Assembly: GCA_029237695.1 (NCBI GenBank)
Contig: CM055279.1
Coordinates: 24,431,919 to 24,495,918 of the forward strand
Source of the DNA: Conchocele bisecta
Taxonomy: Eukaryota > Mollusca > Bivalvia > Lucinida > Thyasiridae
Length of the DNA stretch: 64,000 nt
Direction: 5' to 3'
Position numbers and translations under genes: made by a program. The notes beneath the pieces were generated by a model. The model was not told the origin of the DNA. It searched no databases and saw only the letters and a list, made by a program, of their open reading frames with translations. Below are positions 11,390 through 21,747 of this stretch, one piece after another (the first letter of the stretch is position 1; each line of letters opens with the position of its first letter).

Positions 11390-11619
11390 GAGGCCGTTTC
11401 AGTAAACATCGTACAACTAACATGTTCGTAAGTGCAACTTTAGCATCGTCTGGAAATTTCAACAGATGGATGTACATTTATTGAGCATATACTGCAGTAT
11501 ATGCTCAATAAATGTAAATCCAATAATTGTTTACATGAAAACATTGTTAATGTGAAATTTACAGACTGTCATAATTTTGCAGATACAAACATTTTAGTCC
11601 TACGAAGTGAAACGGCCCG
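11390..11619. mobile_element. MITE, family A, copy 5
   Basis: Ends GAGGCCGTTTCA and AACGGCCCG with CTG on both sides (11387-11389 and 11620-11622). This is a second variant of the 3-bp target duplication. Confidence 0.85.
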
Positions 11620-11670
11620 CTGAATCTGAGTGGCCAAGTTTATATTAACAATATAATTAATATAATACCA

Positions 11671-12377
11671 GCTCCAGATAAGGAATTAGTAATTTGTTTT
11701 GGAAATTGACTCCGAAACCTGGCTAGATAGCTGGGAAATGATCTAACTAAGAAAACAAAAGTTAAATTTTAAAAATCGGTCCAGTATTTCTGAAATTCTA
11801 AAATATTTCCCCATGTTAAATCCCCATAGACATCTTCACGGAGTGAAGATGTCTATGGGGATTTAACATGGGGAAATTTTGTTTTCGCAATAAAATCAAT
11901 ATTTGACCAAATTTCACGAAATAAAAAGAAGGCTCATTCTTAATGTTTCCTTTAATTTAATATTATCAAAAGAAATCTTGTTTTTGAATTGTTTATATAG
12001 CCGTAACATTTGGGCAGCTTTCGTGAAACAGACAGTAGTAATTGAGTATTGTCACTCCATCATTTCTAAAGCAATTGGGTATTTCAAAATTTGAATTGAG
12101 TAAAGTAAAATCTCACTACTGCCGGTTTACACATCAACAGACAACAATCGTTGAATAGGTCGCTTCGAAATGAAGACAATTCTAATGAAATACCAAGATG
12201 TGTTCTCATAGAAAATAAGAAAAAGATGTTGTATTTGTGGTCGGTTTATTGTTTTCTGCAGCATGATAAAGCTACCATATTTTTTTTATTGCTGTTTGAT
12301 ACTCGCTACTTCTAATTTCAATTGGGTTTTTGGCAATTTTAATTGGGTATTTAAGCAAATACGCAGCTTATCTGGAG
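11671..12377. mobile_element. Family E element carrying a nested family D copy
   Basis: E ends are GCTCCAGATA and TATCTGGAGC. The E interior (TGAGTATTGTCACTCCATCA, CAATTGGGTATTTCAAAAT) resumes at about 12040, after a family D copy (11700-12036) that ends TTTCGTGAAACAGACAG. The uninterrupted E at 37861-38255 shows the pre-insertion state. TAGTAATT stands on both sides of the D block. Confidence 0.75.
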
Positions 12378-12618
12378 CAATGTAATACTGCAGCAGTGTG
12401 GCCATTGCCGTCTTTGTTTCAGCCATATGTTTTAGGTGCATTTACCGACGACTGTTTAATAGCCACTGATTGTGAATATTTCTTTATATGTTTGTGTCAG
12501 ACATATGTTTCAGGTTCATTTATCGACGACGGCGTAATACCCATCGATTGCGAATATTTTTATATTTTCGTTTCAGGTCTATGTTTCCGGTATATGCCGA
12601 CGACGCTGCAATTTCCAT

Positions 12619-12964
12619 TATAGGAATGAATGGCCTTTTTGTGGAATTTATCTGGGTATAATCTTGGAAAAGTCGCGGGAATACTGGACGAAGGCCGGAA
12701 GGCCTTCATCCAGTATTCCCGCGACTTTTCCAAGTTTATATCCCCGATAAATTCCACAAAAATGCCATTCATTCCTTATAATTCCAGCATTTGAAATAAA
12801 TTCATCAAGAAAATGTGTTTATTTTCCGTTTTCTTAAGAATTATTGTAACTGCGCCTCACGGTTACGGAAAGTAGTTCGGCGTGGGAGTTTACTGGAATA
12901 TAAACTTTGGACAGAGACTTGCTACAGGCCAATCAAATGTTAGGGAATTGTGTAAATATTATTG
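12619..12964. mobile_element. Bipartite MITE, family F, copy 1
   Basis: The first module is a hairpin from TATAGGAATGAATGGC to GCCATTCATTCCTTATA, centred on GGCCGGAAGGCC. The second module is bounded by ATAATTCCAGCA and its inverse complement (right end worn here), with inner words TTTTCCGTTTTCTTAAGAAT and GGAAAGTAGTTCGGCGTGGG. It is inserted in the splice-acceptor ladder. Confidence 0.85.
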
Positions 12965-13050
12965 ATTGTTAATATATGTATGTCTTTGTTTCAGGTCTAT
13001 GTTTCCGGTACATGTGCGACGACGGTGTAATTGCCATCGATTGTAATATA

Positions 13051-13385
13051 TTTTATCCCATCAACACAGTGCGTATGTGCCGTGAAACACAGTGCCGTGA
13101 AACATTTGTGATATCCTGACGACCTAATCACTGAGTATGAATATTTGTTTTTGCATTTTAAAGCCATTTGTAGTGTTGACAGGATAAATAGAATAGTAGG
13201 TTAATGCCGTGAATGGGAAAAATTATCTGGTGCGGCACGGAAACGGGATGTGCTCGGCAGAGCCTCGCCCATCCCGTTTCCTAAACATTGCCAGATTCGC
13301 GGCACTAACAGCCGAGCACATCCCGTTTCCGTGCCGCGCCAGATATTTTTTCCCATTCACGGCACAAACCTACTATTCTCTATAT
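13051..13385. mobile_element. Bipartite MITE, family B, copy 2
   Basis: The tail module (TTTATCCCATCAACAC to GTGTTGACAGGATAAA) precedes the hairpin module. The hairpin is longer than usual, with an extra CGGCACTAACAGCCGAGCAC segment. It ends CCTACTATTCTCTAT only 13 bases before the exon 2 acceptor AG. Confidence 0.85.
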
Positions 13386-13398
13386 ATTTTTGTTTCAG

Positions 13399-13553
13399 GT
13401 CTATGTTTCCGGTACATGTGCCGACGGCGGTGCGTCTACAGTGCCCCGCGGTACGAGGAATACGCCTTCCGGTACCTCTGGCCCATCGCCTGCGGGCAAA
13501 ACGCCGTTAACAGGGGCTTCAAGGCGTGCTGTGTCACTTGGGGGAACTATTAA
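13399..13553 (+). CDS. Secreted six-cysteine peptide gene, exon 2 (mature peptide)
   Basis: Follows a strong acceptor, TTTTTGTTTCAG|GT, and completes the split Gly codon of exon 1. It encodes 50 residues to TAA (13551-13553): GLCFRYMCRRRCVYS, then APRYEEYAFRYLWPIACG, then QNAVNRGFKACCVTWGNY. Cysteine spacing is C-x4-C-x3-C-x19-C-x11-CC. That order, with a terminal CC, is the one seen in beta-defensin and big-defensin C-terminal domains, but the two later loops are longer than in those families and no further motif supports a name. The peptide is basic (Arg-rich near Cys2-Cys3), small and secreted, which suggests an antimicrobial or toxin-like ligand; this is inference. GC and codon use stand out sharply from the flanking repeats. 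AATAAA at 13763-13768, in a family D fragment, is a possible polyadenylation signal. Confidence 0.65.
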
Positions 13554-13610
13554 CGGTAGGGGGGTCCTTCAAAAAGTTCTGATACGGAGAATGTAGCTTA
13601 ATACATTTCC

Positions 13611-13805
13611 ACAAATATTGATTTTATTGCGAAAAAGTAAATTATTATATGGGGCAAAAAGGAGCTGGACAATGATTAGCAGAGTCGGATAACAAAATGG
13701 AAAACTGTCTCAGAAATCTGGTTAGATAGCTGGGAAATGATGAAACTAAGAAAACGAAAGTTAATAAAATCAAAATTTTAACGAATTTCATCAAATAAAA
13801 ATATG
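13611..13805. mobile_element. Family D fragment, copy 3
   Basis: Holds TTGATTTTATTGCGAAAAAG, AGATAGCTGGGAAATGAT and AACTAAGAAAACGAAAGTTA, all internal family D words. Both ends are lacking. Confidence 0.6.
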
Positions 13806-13916
13806 AAAGGGTGTATTTTTATTATTGATTAAAAACTACTTATATTTATATATTTTTTAGAATGTTTAATTCCAAAATGTTCGTCGGCAGCGAAACATGG
13901 AACAGGCAGTAGTTCA

Positions 13917-14214
13917 ATAATTCCAGCACAACAATATTTACACAATTCTCTAACATTTGATTGGCCCGTAGCAAGTCTCTGTCCAAAAGTTATATCCCAG
14001 TAAACTCCCACGCCGAACTACTTTCCGTAACCGTGAGGCGCAGTTAAAATAATTCTTAAGAAAACGGAAAATAAACACATTTTCTTGATGAATTTATTTC
14101 AAATGCTGGAATTATAAGGAATGAATGGCATTTTTGCCTTCGTCCAGTATTCCCGCGACTTTTCCATGTTTATACCCCGATAAATTCCACAAAAAGGCCA
14201 TTCATTCCTATAAT
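13917..14214. mobile_element. Family F, copy 2, opposite orientation
   Basis: Starts ATAATTCCAGCACAACAATA and ends in a shortened hairpin module, GGCCATTCATTCCTATA. Much of the hairpin arm is missing. Confidence 0.8.
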
Positions 14215-14460
14215 AAATATCGTGTTGCATCATTACCGCGCATTTACTACGAGTTTCACGGCCAGCTGTGTCAATTGGCAGAACTGTTAACAACACAAGT
14301 ACGAGAGGCCTTCAAAACATTCTGATGCAGAGTCTCTAGTTTAATAAATATCGATGTATATCACCACGGCGCCGTCAAAATGTTCCATGTTTGCTGTCAA
14401 TTGTGACAACAATCAACAGGGGCCTTCAAAAGGTTCTGATCTTGGTTCTTGTCCTGCCGG
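14215..14460 (+). pseudogene. Decayed repeats of the peptide-gene 3' region
   Basis: GTTAACA...AGGCCTTCAAAACATTCTGAT near 14286-14324 and CAACAGGGGCCTTCAAAAGGTTCTGAT near 14412-14438 resemble the end of exon 2 and its following sequence (GTTAACAGGGGCTTCAAGG and GGTCCTTCAAAAAGTTCTGAT). They suggest further partial copies of the exon end, now non-coding. The similarity is short and by eye. Confidence 0.35.
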
Positions 14461-14690
14461 TTGCCCGTTTCAGTAAACTTCGTACGACTAAAATGTTCGT
14501 AAGTGCACAATTATAATCGTCTGGATATTTTAATTAATGTATTTATACATGTATGTATTGAACATAGGCTGCATATATGCAGCCTATGTTCAATAACTGT
14601 ACACCCAATAATTGTTGACAAGAACATATTGTTACTGTGAAATTTACAGACTGTCATAATTTTGCACTTACATGTACGAAAATTTAGTCA
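14461..14690. mobile_element. MITE, family A, copy 6, worn
   Basis: Left part CCCGTTTCAGTAAACTTCGT and centre GAACATAGGCTGCATATATG are clear. The right end fades after ACGAAAATTTAGTC. Confidence 0.75.
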
Positions 14691-14748
14691 TGAATATTCA
14701 TAGATACGATGCTAATAATGTGAACCCTAATTGTAAAAGATGTACATT

Positions 14749-15012
14749 GCCCTCCCAAGTCAAACTGCAGTATCTGTTAAACTGCAGTATCAGCACTATG
14801 ATGCTATGCTGACCCTGTGCAATCATCCCAAGTCAAACTGCAGTATCTGTTAAACTGCAGTATCTGCACTATGATGCTATGCTGACCCTGTGCAATCATC
14901 CCCACCTGGGGATGATTGCACAGGGTCAGCATAGCATCATAATGCAGATACGATACTGCAGTTTAACAGATACTGCAGTTTAACAGATACTGCAGTTTGA
15001 TTTGGGAGGGCA
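14749..15012. repeat. Long hairpin with internal direct repeats, family V
   Basis: The arms run from TGCCCTCCCAAGTCAAACTG to CAGTTTGATTTGGGAGGGCA around a CCCCACCTGGGG centre. AAACTGCAGTATCTGTT is repeated in each arm, and the left arm is itself duplicated (CACTATGATGCTATGCTGAC occurs twice). Confidence 0.85.
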
Positions 15013-15054
15013 GTTAACATGTACCTGTCAACCGACAATGCGGTTTAATATATA

Positions 15055-15124
15055 CTGTGGAACCTCTCTAAACCAGACACCCTGGGGACATACCAGGGTG
15101 TCCGGTTTAGAGAGGCTCCACTGT
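15055..15124. mobile_element. Short palindrome, family O, copy 2
   Basis: GTGGAACCTCTCTAAACCAG pairs with CTGGTTT-like GGTTTAGAGAGGCTCCAC around TACCAGGGTGTCC. Wider-spaced copies lie at 61106-61312. Confidence 0.8.
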
Positions 15125-15298
15125 GAAATACGCACACTATTTTAAGACACGCGTGGGTGCTTTACGGTCAGGAACATACATTATTATCGGAGATAAATGG
15201 ACAACAAATATATCAAAATTAAGCACAACGTACTTGCATCTGTGTTCGGAATAGAGAGGTGCGACTGTACTGCATATATGATATTGCGTGAGTTCTGA

Positions 15299-15564
15299 TT
15301 TTATCCCGTCAACACAGTGCGTATGTGCCGTGAAACACGGTGCCGTGAAACATTTTTGATATCCAGTCAATACTATTTTTGCATTTTAAAGCCATTTTTA
15401 GGTGTTGACGGGATAAATATAATAGTAGGTTAGTGCCGTGAATGGGAAAACATATCTGGCGCGGCACGGAAACGGGATGTGCTCGGCAGAGCCTCGCCCA
15501 TCCCGTTTCCTGAGCCTTGCCATATATTTTTTCCCATTCACGGCACTAACCTACTATTCTCTAT
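15299..15564. mobile_element. Bipartite MITE, family B, copy 3
   Basis: Tail module TTTATCCCGTCAACAC to GTGTTGACGGGATAAA, then a hairpin module ending GGCACTAACCTACTATTCTC. Both modules intact. Confidence 0.9.
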
Positions 15565-15629
15565 TTATCTGGTATTTGTTAAACGAGTTTACTGCGTTAA
15601 CAGGAAACGAGGCTGAATTTTATAATACT

Positions 15630-15874
15630 TAACCCTTTCAACCCTAAGGAACTGGAATGGACTGTGATATGCTAATGTTCCAACCAATCCAATGGTCACA
15701 AAATGATTTTCAGATTCGTCCATTTATGAAAAGGGGGTGTTTTTGTTCTAAGAAATATGAAAATTACTTTCAAAAAGTGCAGATCCTGATGAGACGGCTC
15801 GTTACGAGCCGGCTCATCTGGATCTGTACTGTTTGCATAAACGGCTATCGCGGGCTTTCGGGTTCAAAGGGTTA
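15630..15874. mobile_element. Inverted-repeat element, family L, copy 1
   Basis: Ends TAACCCTTTCAACCCTAAG and GGGTTCAAAGGGTTAA. The centre ATGAGACGGCTCGTTACGAG is a palindrome. Copies in the other orientation lie at 44842-45074 and 60734-60979. Confidence 0.85.
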
Positions 15875-15991
15875 AGGGTATATATGCTATTCGTTTATTC
15901 TAATCAAATAAAATACTGTTTGAACAAAACTAGTGTCTTTAAAACATGCAACATATTACAACATATTGTACAGATGTTTCATTCATTGCAG

Positions 15992-16091
15992 GTTGAGGCA
16001 GGGACTAGAGGGTGATATGTGTGTGAAGGACATGCGTCTCGACAAATGGCAAGATTTGGCTTACATGTATATATGGTTAGACTTGGAATAA
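15992..16091 (+). CDS. Possible terminal exon, unknown gene
   Basis: A good acceptor (TTTCATTCATTGCAG|G) is followed by an open frame LRQGLEGDMCVKDMRLDKWQ then DLAYMYIWLDLE and TAA at 16089-16091. The residue mix is protein-like and the frame needs a phase-2 upstream exon, which I could not find. A further short piece, ELAMALYEKR|GTAAGT near 16170-16205, might belong to the same gene but does not join cleanly. Low confidence; a chance frame is possible. Confidence 0.25.
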
Positions 16092-16303
16092 AATCCGTTA
16101 TTATATCTCTGGGCCATTGTTATCTACATTTGTATGGGTGTGTGGGGGTGGGCGAACGCTTAACAGAGAAAGAACTTGCTATGGCCTTATACGAGAAGAG
16201 AGTAAGTGATCAGACTGCGCATGGCTTAACATTTCGCCATTTAGTCACTATTGCAAAACGAGAGTACGCATGCATCGTGTTTGGACGTGCATAGACATGT
16301 TTC

Positions 16304-16735
16304 AAGATGCATGATCACGTGGTTATCACAATAACAACAATGTCTGAAAGTGTTGTAAGCGCGCCCACTCCAAAGTAAATATTATTTGATATTTTCCTTA
16401 ATATGCAACGGAATTTTTATGAAATATGGCGCAGCAAACGCGTCTTCATGACCTGCATTTGGGTTCTTCAGCACATACTTATGTCGTTTTTGCGAAGAAT
16501 CGATTTCCGTGTCAATATTAACAGTAAACACAGAAATCGATTCTTCGCAAAAAACGACAGAAGTTTGGGCAAAAGTACCGAGACGACCAAATGCAGCTTA
16601 ACAAGACGCGTTTGATGCGCCATATTTCATTAAAATATGTTACACAATAAGGACAATATGTACTTTGAATCGGACGCGCTTCTGGAAGCTTCAGTAAGTG
16701 TTGTTGTTGTTGTTCTAACCACGTGATCATTCACC
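16304..16735. mobile_element. Hairpin element, family G, copy 1
   Basis: Ends ATGATCACGTGGTTATCACA and CTAACCACGTGATCAT. Inner words GAAATATGGCGCAGCAAACG and GCGAAGAATCGATTTCCGTG pair with their complements around the centre near 16520. Short CAACAA/TTGTTG runs sit inside each end. Confidence 0.85.
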
Positions 16736-16814
16736 TTGTGTTTACCCTTTTCAGAAATGATCAAGGTACTTTTTGTCAGGCGTCGTACAACAATTTTACC
16801 CAGTGATCCGTCTA

Positions 16815-17313
16815 TATTGTACGGAGCCCCGCAGGGGAAATGGACTTTTTTTATTAATTCGTTCCCACGAAATAACAATTCGTTCCCTCGATCTAACAAT
16901 CCGTTCCCTCGAATTAACAGTTCGTTCCCACGACACAACAATTCGTTCCCACGAATTAACAATTCGTTCCCACGAAATAACAATGTGTTCCCTCGAATTA
17001 AACATTCGTTCCCACGATATAGCAATTCGTTCCCACGTATTAACAATTCGTTCCCTCAATTTAACAATTCGTTCCCACTAAATAACAATTCCTTCTCTCG
17101 AATTAACAATTCGTGGGAACGAATTGTTAATTGTAAATTCGAGGGAACGAATTGTTATTTAGTGGGAACGAATTGTTAAATTGAGGGAACGAATTGTTAA
17201 TCCGTGGGAACGAATTGTTAAATTGTGGGAACGAATTGTTATTTCGTGGGAACGAATTGTTATTTTGGGAACGAATTATAAAAAATAATTATACGTCCCC
17301 TGCGGGGCTCCGT
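16815..17313. repeat. Inverted 21-bp minisatellite array, family C, copy 3
   Basis: Bounded by ACGGAGCCCCGCAGGGGAAA and TCCCCTGCGGGGCTCCGT. The 21-bp unit runs in the GTTCCC orientation up to about 17110 and reversed after that. It lacks the extra flanking sequence shared by copies 1 and 2, which defines the element ends better. Confidence 0.85.
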
Positions 17314-18194
17314 AATATTGCTGTTAAACTAACGTTACGTGCAGTTTGCAATGTTATTAAGTGAAAATAAAACGCTTGCAATATTATAAACAATCACGGT
17401 ATCATCTTTTTAATAACCAACAGTAGTATATAACATTATCTGCGTCTTTAATTGAAATCAGCAGCTACCATATTTCGTAGTCTCCCGTCCGGCACTGAAT
17501 GGAGTCATACATTTTCTGACTAGCTGGTAAAGTAGCACCGACTTCCTATAAACTCGATGCCACATGATTATGGCGTATTTCTGCGATTGATTTCCATCTT
17601 ATTCTTTCGATTTAAATATACCCCATGTGTTCTTTTTCTGTGATTCTGACCACTGAAGACATGTGACTAACGTTAATGAATGCAAGTGCCAAATTGTATT
17701 CAAGTTGGATGAGTTGTAAAGAATATAATGGTCGAGTGACACTACTTATTGACACACCCTCGTATATCACGAAATCAATGGTTAGACAAGTTATCACACT
17801 ATGTATCAACATCAGGAAGTTTGACAGGCATGTGGTCATTGACAGTTTGTTGCTAAGAGATCACCCCGGAAGGACATCAAACGCAAATTAGTAAATGAGG
17901 CAATTATTATTCTGATGATACATTTATTGCTTTTATTATGGAAATATAATGAAAGCACCAACACAAATGTATTCACATTCCTGCAAAAAATGGTAATATC
18001 TTGTAATTGTATTGGAATTATTTTCTCCGTAGACAAGTATTTGTGTCATCCGTCCGGTATGATCTGCGCAACAATATTGCACTCCGGTTCGATTTCCCAA
18101 CTACATTTGATAACATTTGCAAAACAGTCAATGAGTGCATTAGAAATAGGTAAACTGCATAATTTGTAATTTTGAAATTTTTGGCGTACATCAG

Positions 18195-18272
18195 AAAATA
18201 TTAGGTCGGAAAACATGTTTAATGGCTCCGCTAGCTTGTCGCCATTAAACAGTTTTCCGACCTATCATTTAG
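18195..18272. repeat. Short hairpin
   Basis: TAGGTCGGAAAACATGTTTA and TAAACAGTTTTCCGACCTA pair around TGGCTCCGCTAGCTTGTCGC. Confidence 0.8.
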
Positions 18273-18454
18273 TAAGAACAAACAACACTTCCGATAGAGT
18301 ACACGCCCGTCCACTACGTACATGTACATGTACAATTTCACGCGACTGGTCGCACATAATATATGTCCACGTCAGACAAGTGACCATGTAAACAGGTACA
18401 CGTCCATTAACAATATAATAATCACTTCCGGGTTCAACTGACATTTTCCCAGAC

Positions 18455-18897
18455 GCAAGGTGCATGATCACGTGGTTAGAACAACAACAAATTCGCCCAC
18501 TCCAAAGTAAGTATTATTTGATATTTTCCTTAATATGCAACGTATTTTGATGAAATATGGCGCATCAAACGCGTCTTCATGAGCTGCATTTGGTGGTCCA
18601 GGTCCAGGTTTGGTGGTCCAGAGTTTGGCACAGACTTATGTCGTTTTTGTGATGAATAGATTTCCGTGTCGGAGACACGGAAATTGATTCTTCGCAAAAA
18701 CGACAGAAGTTTGTGCGACAATACAGAGACCACACAATGCGGCTTAACAAGACGCGTTTGATGCGCCATATTTCATCAAAATCCGTTATGTAATAAGGAT
18801 ACTATACAAGAATACGTACTTTGAATCAGATGTATTCTTGAAATTTCAGTACGTGTTGTTGTTGTTGTTGTTGTTAGTACCACGTGATCATACACTT
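18455..18897. mobile_element. Hairpin element, family G, copy 2
   Basis: Ends TGCATGATCACGTGGTTAGA and TACCACGTGATCATAC. The centre GTGTCGGAGACAC lies at about 18667. It holds the GGTCCAGGTCCAGGTTTGGT duplication not seen in other copies. Confidence 0.85.
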
Positions 18898-18929
18898 TGA
18901 TACACCGCATTCCCTGATCCTGCATGTGT

Positions 18930-19075
18930 ATAGGTTATTTATTTGTACGTGGATATATGCACGAGTTCCGCAGCGTGCGATATTGCGCGACTTTAGGGGC
19001 GCAATATCGTTGCGCGGCGGAATGAGTGGCATATATTCACATACAAATCAAATAACCTTTTCGTTCGCAATTTAT
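18930..19075. repeat. Hairpin, possibly a MITE
   Basis: The arms GGTTATTTATTTGTACGTGG and CACATACAAATCAAATAACC are complementary. The inner stem GCGATATTGCGC pairs with GCGCAATATCG. Confidence 0.65.
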
Positions 19076-19252
19076 ATGCGCTTCAAAAATTAGTAAATAT
19101 ATAAATAAAAACAACAAATTAGATGTGATTTAGAAGGAACTATTTTGCGATATGAAGCGTAGTTCCGGCACTGACCAATATGAACTCACGAGAAGTCAAT
19201 ACGGAAAACTATTGACGTATTGCGTTCCATTGTGTTTCAATGGGACCCGAAA

Positions 19253-19341
19253 GTACATATATAATAAGCACGAATACATATCGATATATAATAAGCACGG
19301 ATACATATCGATATATAATAAGCACGGATACATATCGATAT
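19253..19341. repeat. 30-bp tandem repeat, three units
   Basis: Unit TATATAATAAGCACGGATAC plus ATATCGA, repeated three times almost exactly. Confidence 0.9.
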
Positions 19342-19591
19342 CAACAAGTAGTTGCTAGTATCCGGTATCTGAAAAGTAACAAAACTTTAGGAGTAAGCAA
19401 TTATAGATTGTTTTTGAATGATTGATCGATGCTTTACGTCCGTTTAACACGAAGGTCATATACAGACTGAAAGACATCTATATGAGGTGGGAAACACCAT
19501 AAATTCAGCAAAGAAATTACAATAAAAACGTCCAGCACTGATCCGATGCCGTGCACGTTTACGACACCGGGTCTCGTGGTCCCGGTTGTGA

Positions 19592-20260
19592 ATCCCACTC
19601 GGTAGGCACACAGTGTTCTTTATAGGAATTCAATAAGTGTATAATTGTGTCACTATGCCACCAGTTCTAAAAATTACGAGTGCCCGCTATACAGATATAA
19701 TTATTTAGTAATATTTATTTTACTGATAGTGACGTGCTGTGGTATGAGACTATTTTCATATGCAAAGAGTCATGATATTTTTTAATTATTAATACAAATT
19801 AAACGCGTCACCTAAAAATAGCACTTTCGACAGATTATGAAGTATAATCATTGCATATCAAACAAGAAATGCGTCTGTCGAACGCGGATGCCACCTGCAG
19901 CATATTTGAGAAACTGTGACAAATTGGTTAACCGAAAAGTGTGAAGGACGGACAGACGGACGGACGGACGGACGGACCGGACGGACGGATGGACGGACCG
20001 GACGGACGAACGGACGGACGGACAGACAGACGGACGGTCCAAACACTATATGCCACCCGTTTCTTCGAAACCCGGTGGCATACAAATAAATACAGAGAAT
20101 AAATAGTAATGTTCGTTAACATTTTAATAAAAACTGTTATCGCCCCTGATACATGTATCAGTGTGCACATTTACGTCTGATATAAAATGTATAATAATGC
20201 AAATCAATACGATTTTAAGAACATTTTGTGGCTACCGAGCGGGCATGTACATTTAAGGAT
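19592..20260. mobile_element. Family K element, copy 2, with insertion
   Basis: Ends CCCACTCGGTAGGCACACAG and TGGCTACCGAGCGGGCATG. Between ATTGCATATCA and AATAAATACAGAG, about 215 bp absent from copy 1 is inserted. The insert is bounded by GGATGCCACC and GGTGGCAT and contains a (GGAC)n tract. Confidence 0.75.
19948..20040 (-). repeat. (GGAC)n / (GTCC)n microsatellite
   Basis: Run of about 20 GGAC tetranucleotides with GGACCGGAC and GGACAGAC interruptions. The overlapping open frames are microsatellite translations. Confidence 0.9.
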
Positions 20261-20333
20261 GCATGCATTCATCGTCTAACACCTTACATGCCCATTATGT
20301 GAAATAAAATGTTATCTGATAAATATAATCGGA

Positions 20334-20480
20334 GTGGCTGCTGACGACTGTCAGTAGCCAAAAGGCCGGGGTTTTGGCTGCTGACAGACGTCTGTCAATA
20401 GCCAAAATGCCGGGGCTTTAGCTGCTGACAGACGTCTGTCAATAGCCAAAAGGCCGGGGTTTTGGCTGCTGACAGACGTC
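20334..20480. repeat. 44-bp tandem repeat with internal palindromes
   Basis: GCTGCTGAC recurs at 20377, 20421 and 20465. Each unit contains the palindrome GACAGACGTCTGTC and a AAGGCCGGGGTTTTGG word. Confidence 0.85.
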
Positions 20481-20760
20481 ATACTAATTCACCATAGGCG
20501 TATACATGTACATGGGCCCGGTTTGCCGTAATCTCCACTTTCTGCCGAGATTCTTCTATAATAAGAAATAGCTATCAATATATCGCAAATGCGGTCAAAA
20601 ATAACGAACTCAATATTATATAATACGATATTATTATTTATGTATTGTCAATGAGATGAATTTTACTAGGCACTGCTCGGGGACGGTAGGAATTCTTTGG
20701 CGGACATTGTAAGTCATAAGTGATTCCTAGAATTGACTGACGGATTTGATATAAAAATAC

Positions 20761-21213
20761 ACTACTGTCTGTTTCACAATATTTATACAATATATTTTAG
20801 ATAATATTAAATTCAAGAACAATTTAAGAATGAACCTTCTTTTTATTTCGTGAAATTTTGTCAAATATTGATTTTATTGCGGGAAAACAAGTTCCCACGG
20901 TAAATCCCCATAGACATCTTCACTCTCTTTGAAGATGTCTGGGGATTTAACACGGGGACATTTTCAGAATCAATTTCCAAATTGTTTCGTTTTTCGACTC
21001 CACCTCCAGGTTCTCCACTTCTTTTTTCTCCATGTTAAATTCCATAGAGAACTGAAAGTTTCGTAATAAAATCAATATTTGACAACTTTTCACGAAATAA
21101 AAAGAAGGCTCATTCTTAAATTTTTATAAAATTTAATATTATCGAAAAAATATATTGTTTTTGTAGTGTTTATATGGCCGTAAAATATGGACATGTTTCG
21201 TGAAACAGATAGT
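20761..21213. mobile_element. Hairpin element, family D, copy 4
   Basis: Ends CTGTCTGTTTCAC (left, worn) and TTTCGTGAAACAGATAG. Central hairpin CATAGACATCTTCACTCTCT/GAAGATGTCTGGGGATTTAA. Confidence 0.8.
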
Positions 21214-21747
21214 AGTCTGCTATTTCCTGTTTGTACGGATTTTATAACGAAATACATGATCTAAATAGTCTATATCAGCAATCCCTAATCTCCAAGTCAC
21301 GTTCACCTCCGCCATGTACATGTACATCCGCAATGGTCGCCGTCTTGGAACCGACTTCAGTCGCTTAGGTCGCCATTTCCGGTCATGTGATCTGCGCAAC
21401 AACTGTAACCGATCGAGCTTCGTCACCGTAGTCGCCATTTCCTGTCACGTGATCCGCTAATATCTGTAATCGATAATCAGCATCGTCGTAGTTCGCTCTT
21501 TTGGTGTCGTCATCACCTATGACTGAATGAAGGAAGCCGATGATGTCAAGGCAACATATCCCGATGGATAATTGTAAACATTGTCAATGGAAACTGAGTA
21601 AAATATAAGTAATATTTATATAAAGCAGGAAGACATGAATTTATATTATATTAAACTTAATGGTTTGGAATTATTTTAAATTTCCTCTGTTACAAACTCA
21701 TTTTCGAAACATTTTGAACATGCATCCTCGTCATTTGTATTCAGCAT

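Larger units (their letters stand above)
12405..13398 (+). repeat. Ladder of ~76-bp tandem units containing 3' splice-site sequence
   Basis: The motif TTTGTTTCAG followed by TCTATGTTTCCGGTACATGT-like sequence occurs with CAG ending at 12422, 12500, 12576, 12994 and 13398. Spacings are 78 and 76 bp; the two larger gaps return to about 75 bp once the inserted family F (12619-12964) and family B (13051-13385) elements are subtracted. Only the last unit runs into the full coding exon. The earlier units carry the acceptor and about 50 bp of exon-like sequence that soon meets stops. Confidence 0.75.

Noticed and set aside
13209..15632. Recurring frame beginning MNGKNYLARHGNGMCSAEPR at several sites
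   Set aside because: Translation of the family B hairpin. It occurs on both strands of the same copies and lacks any gene context.
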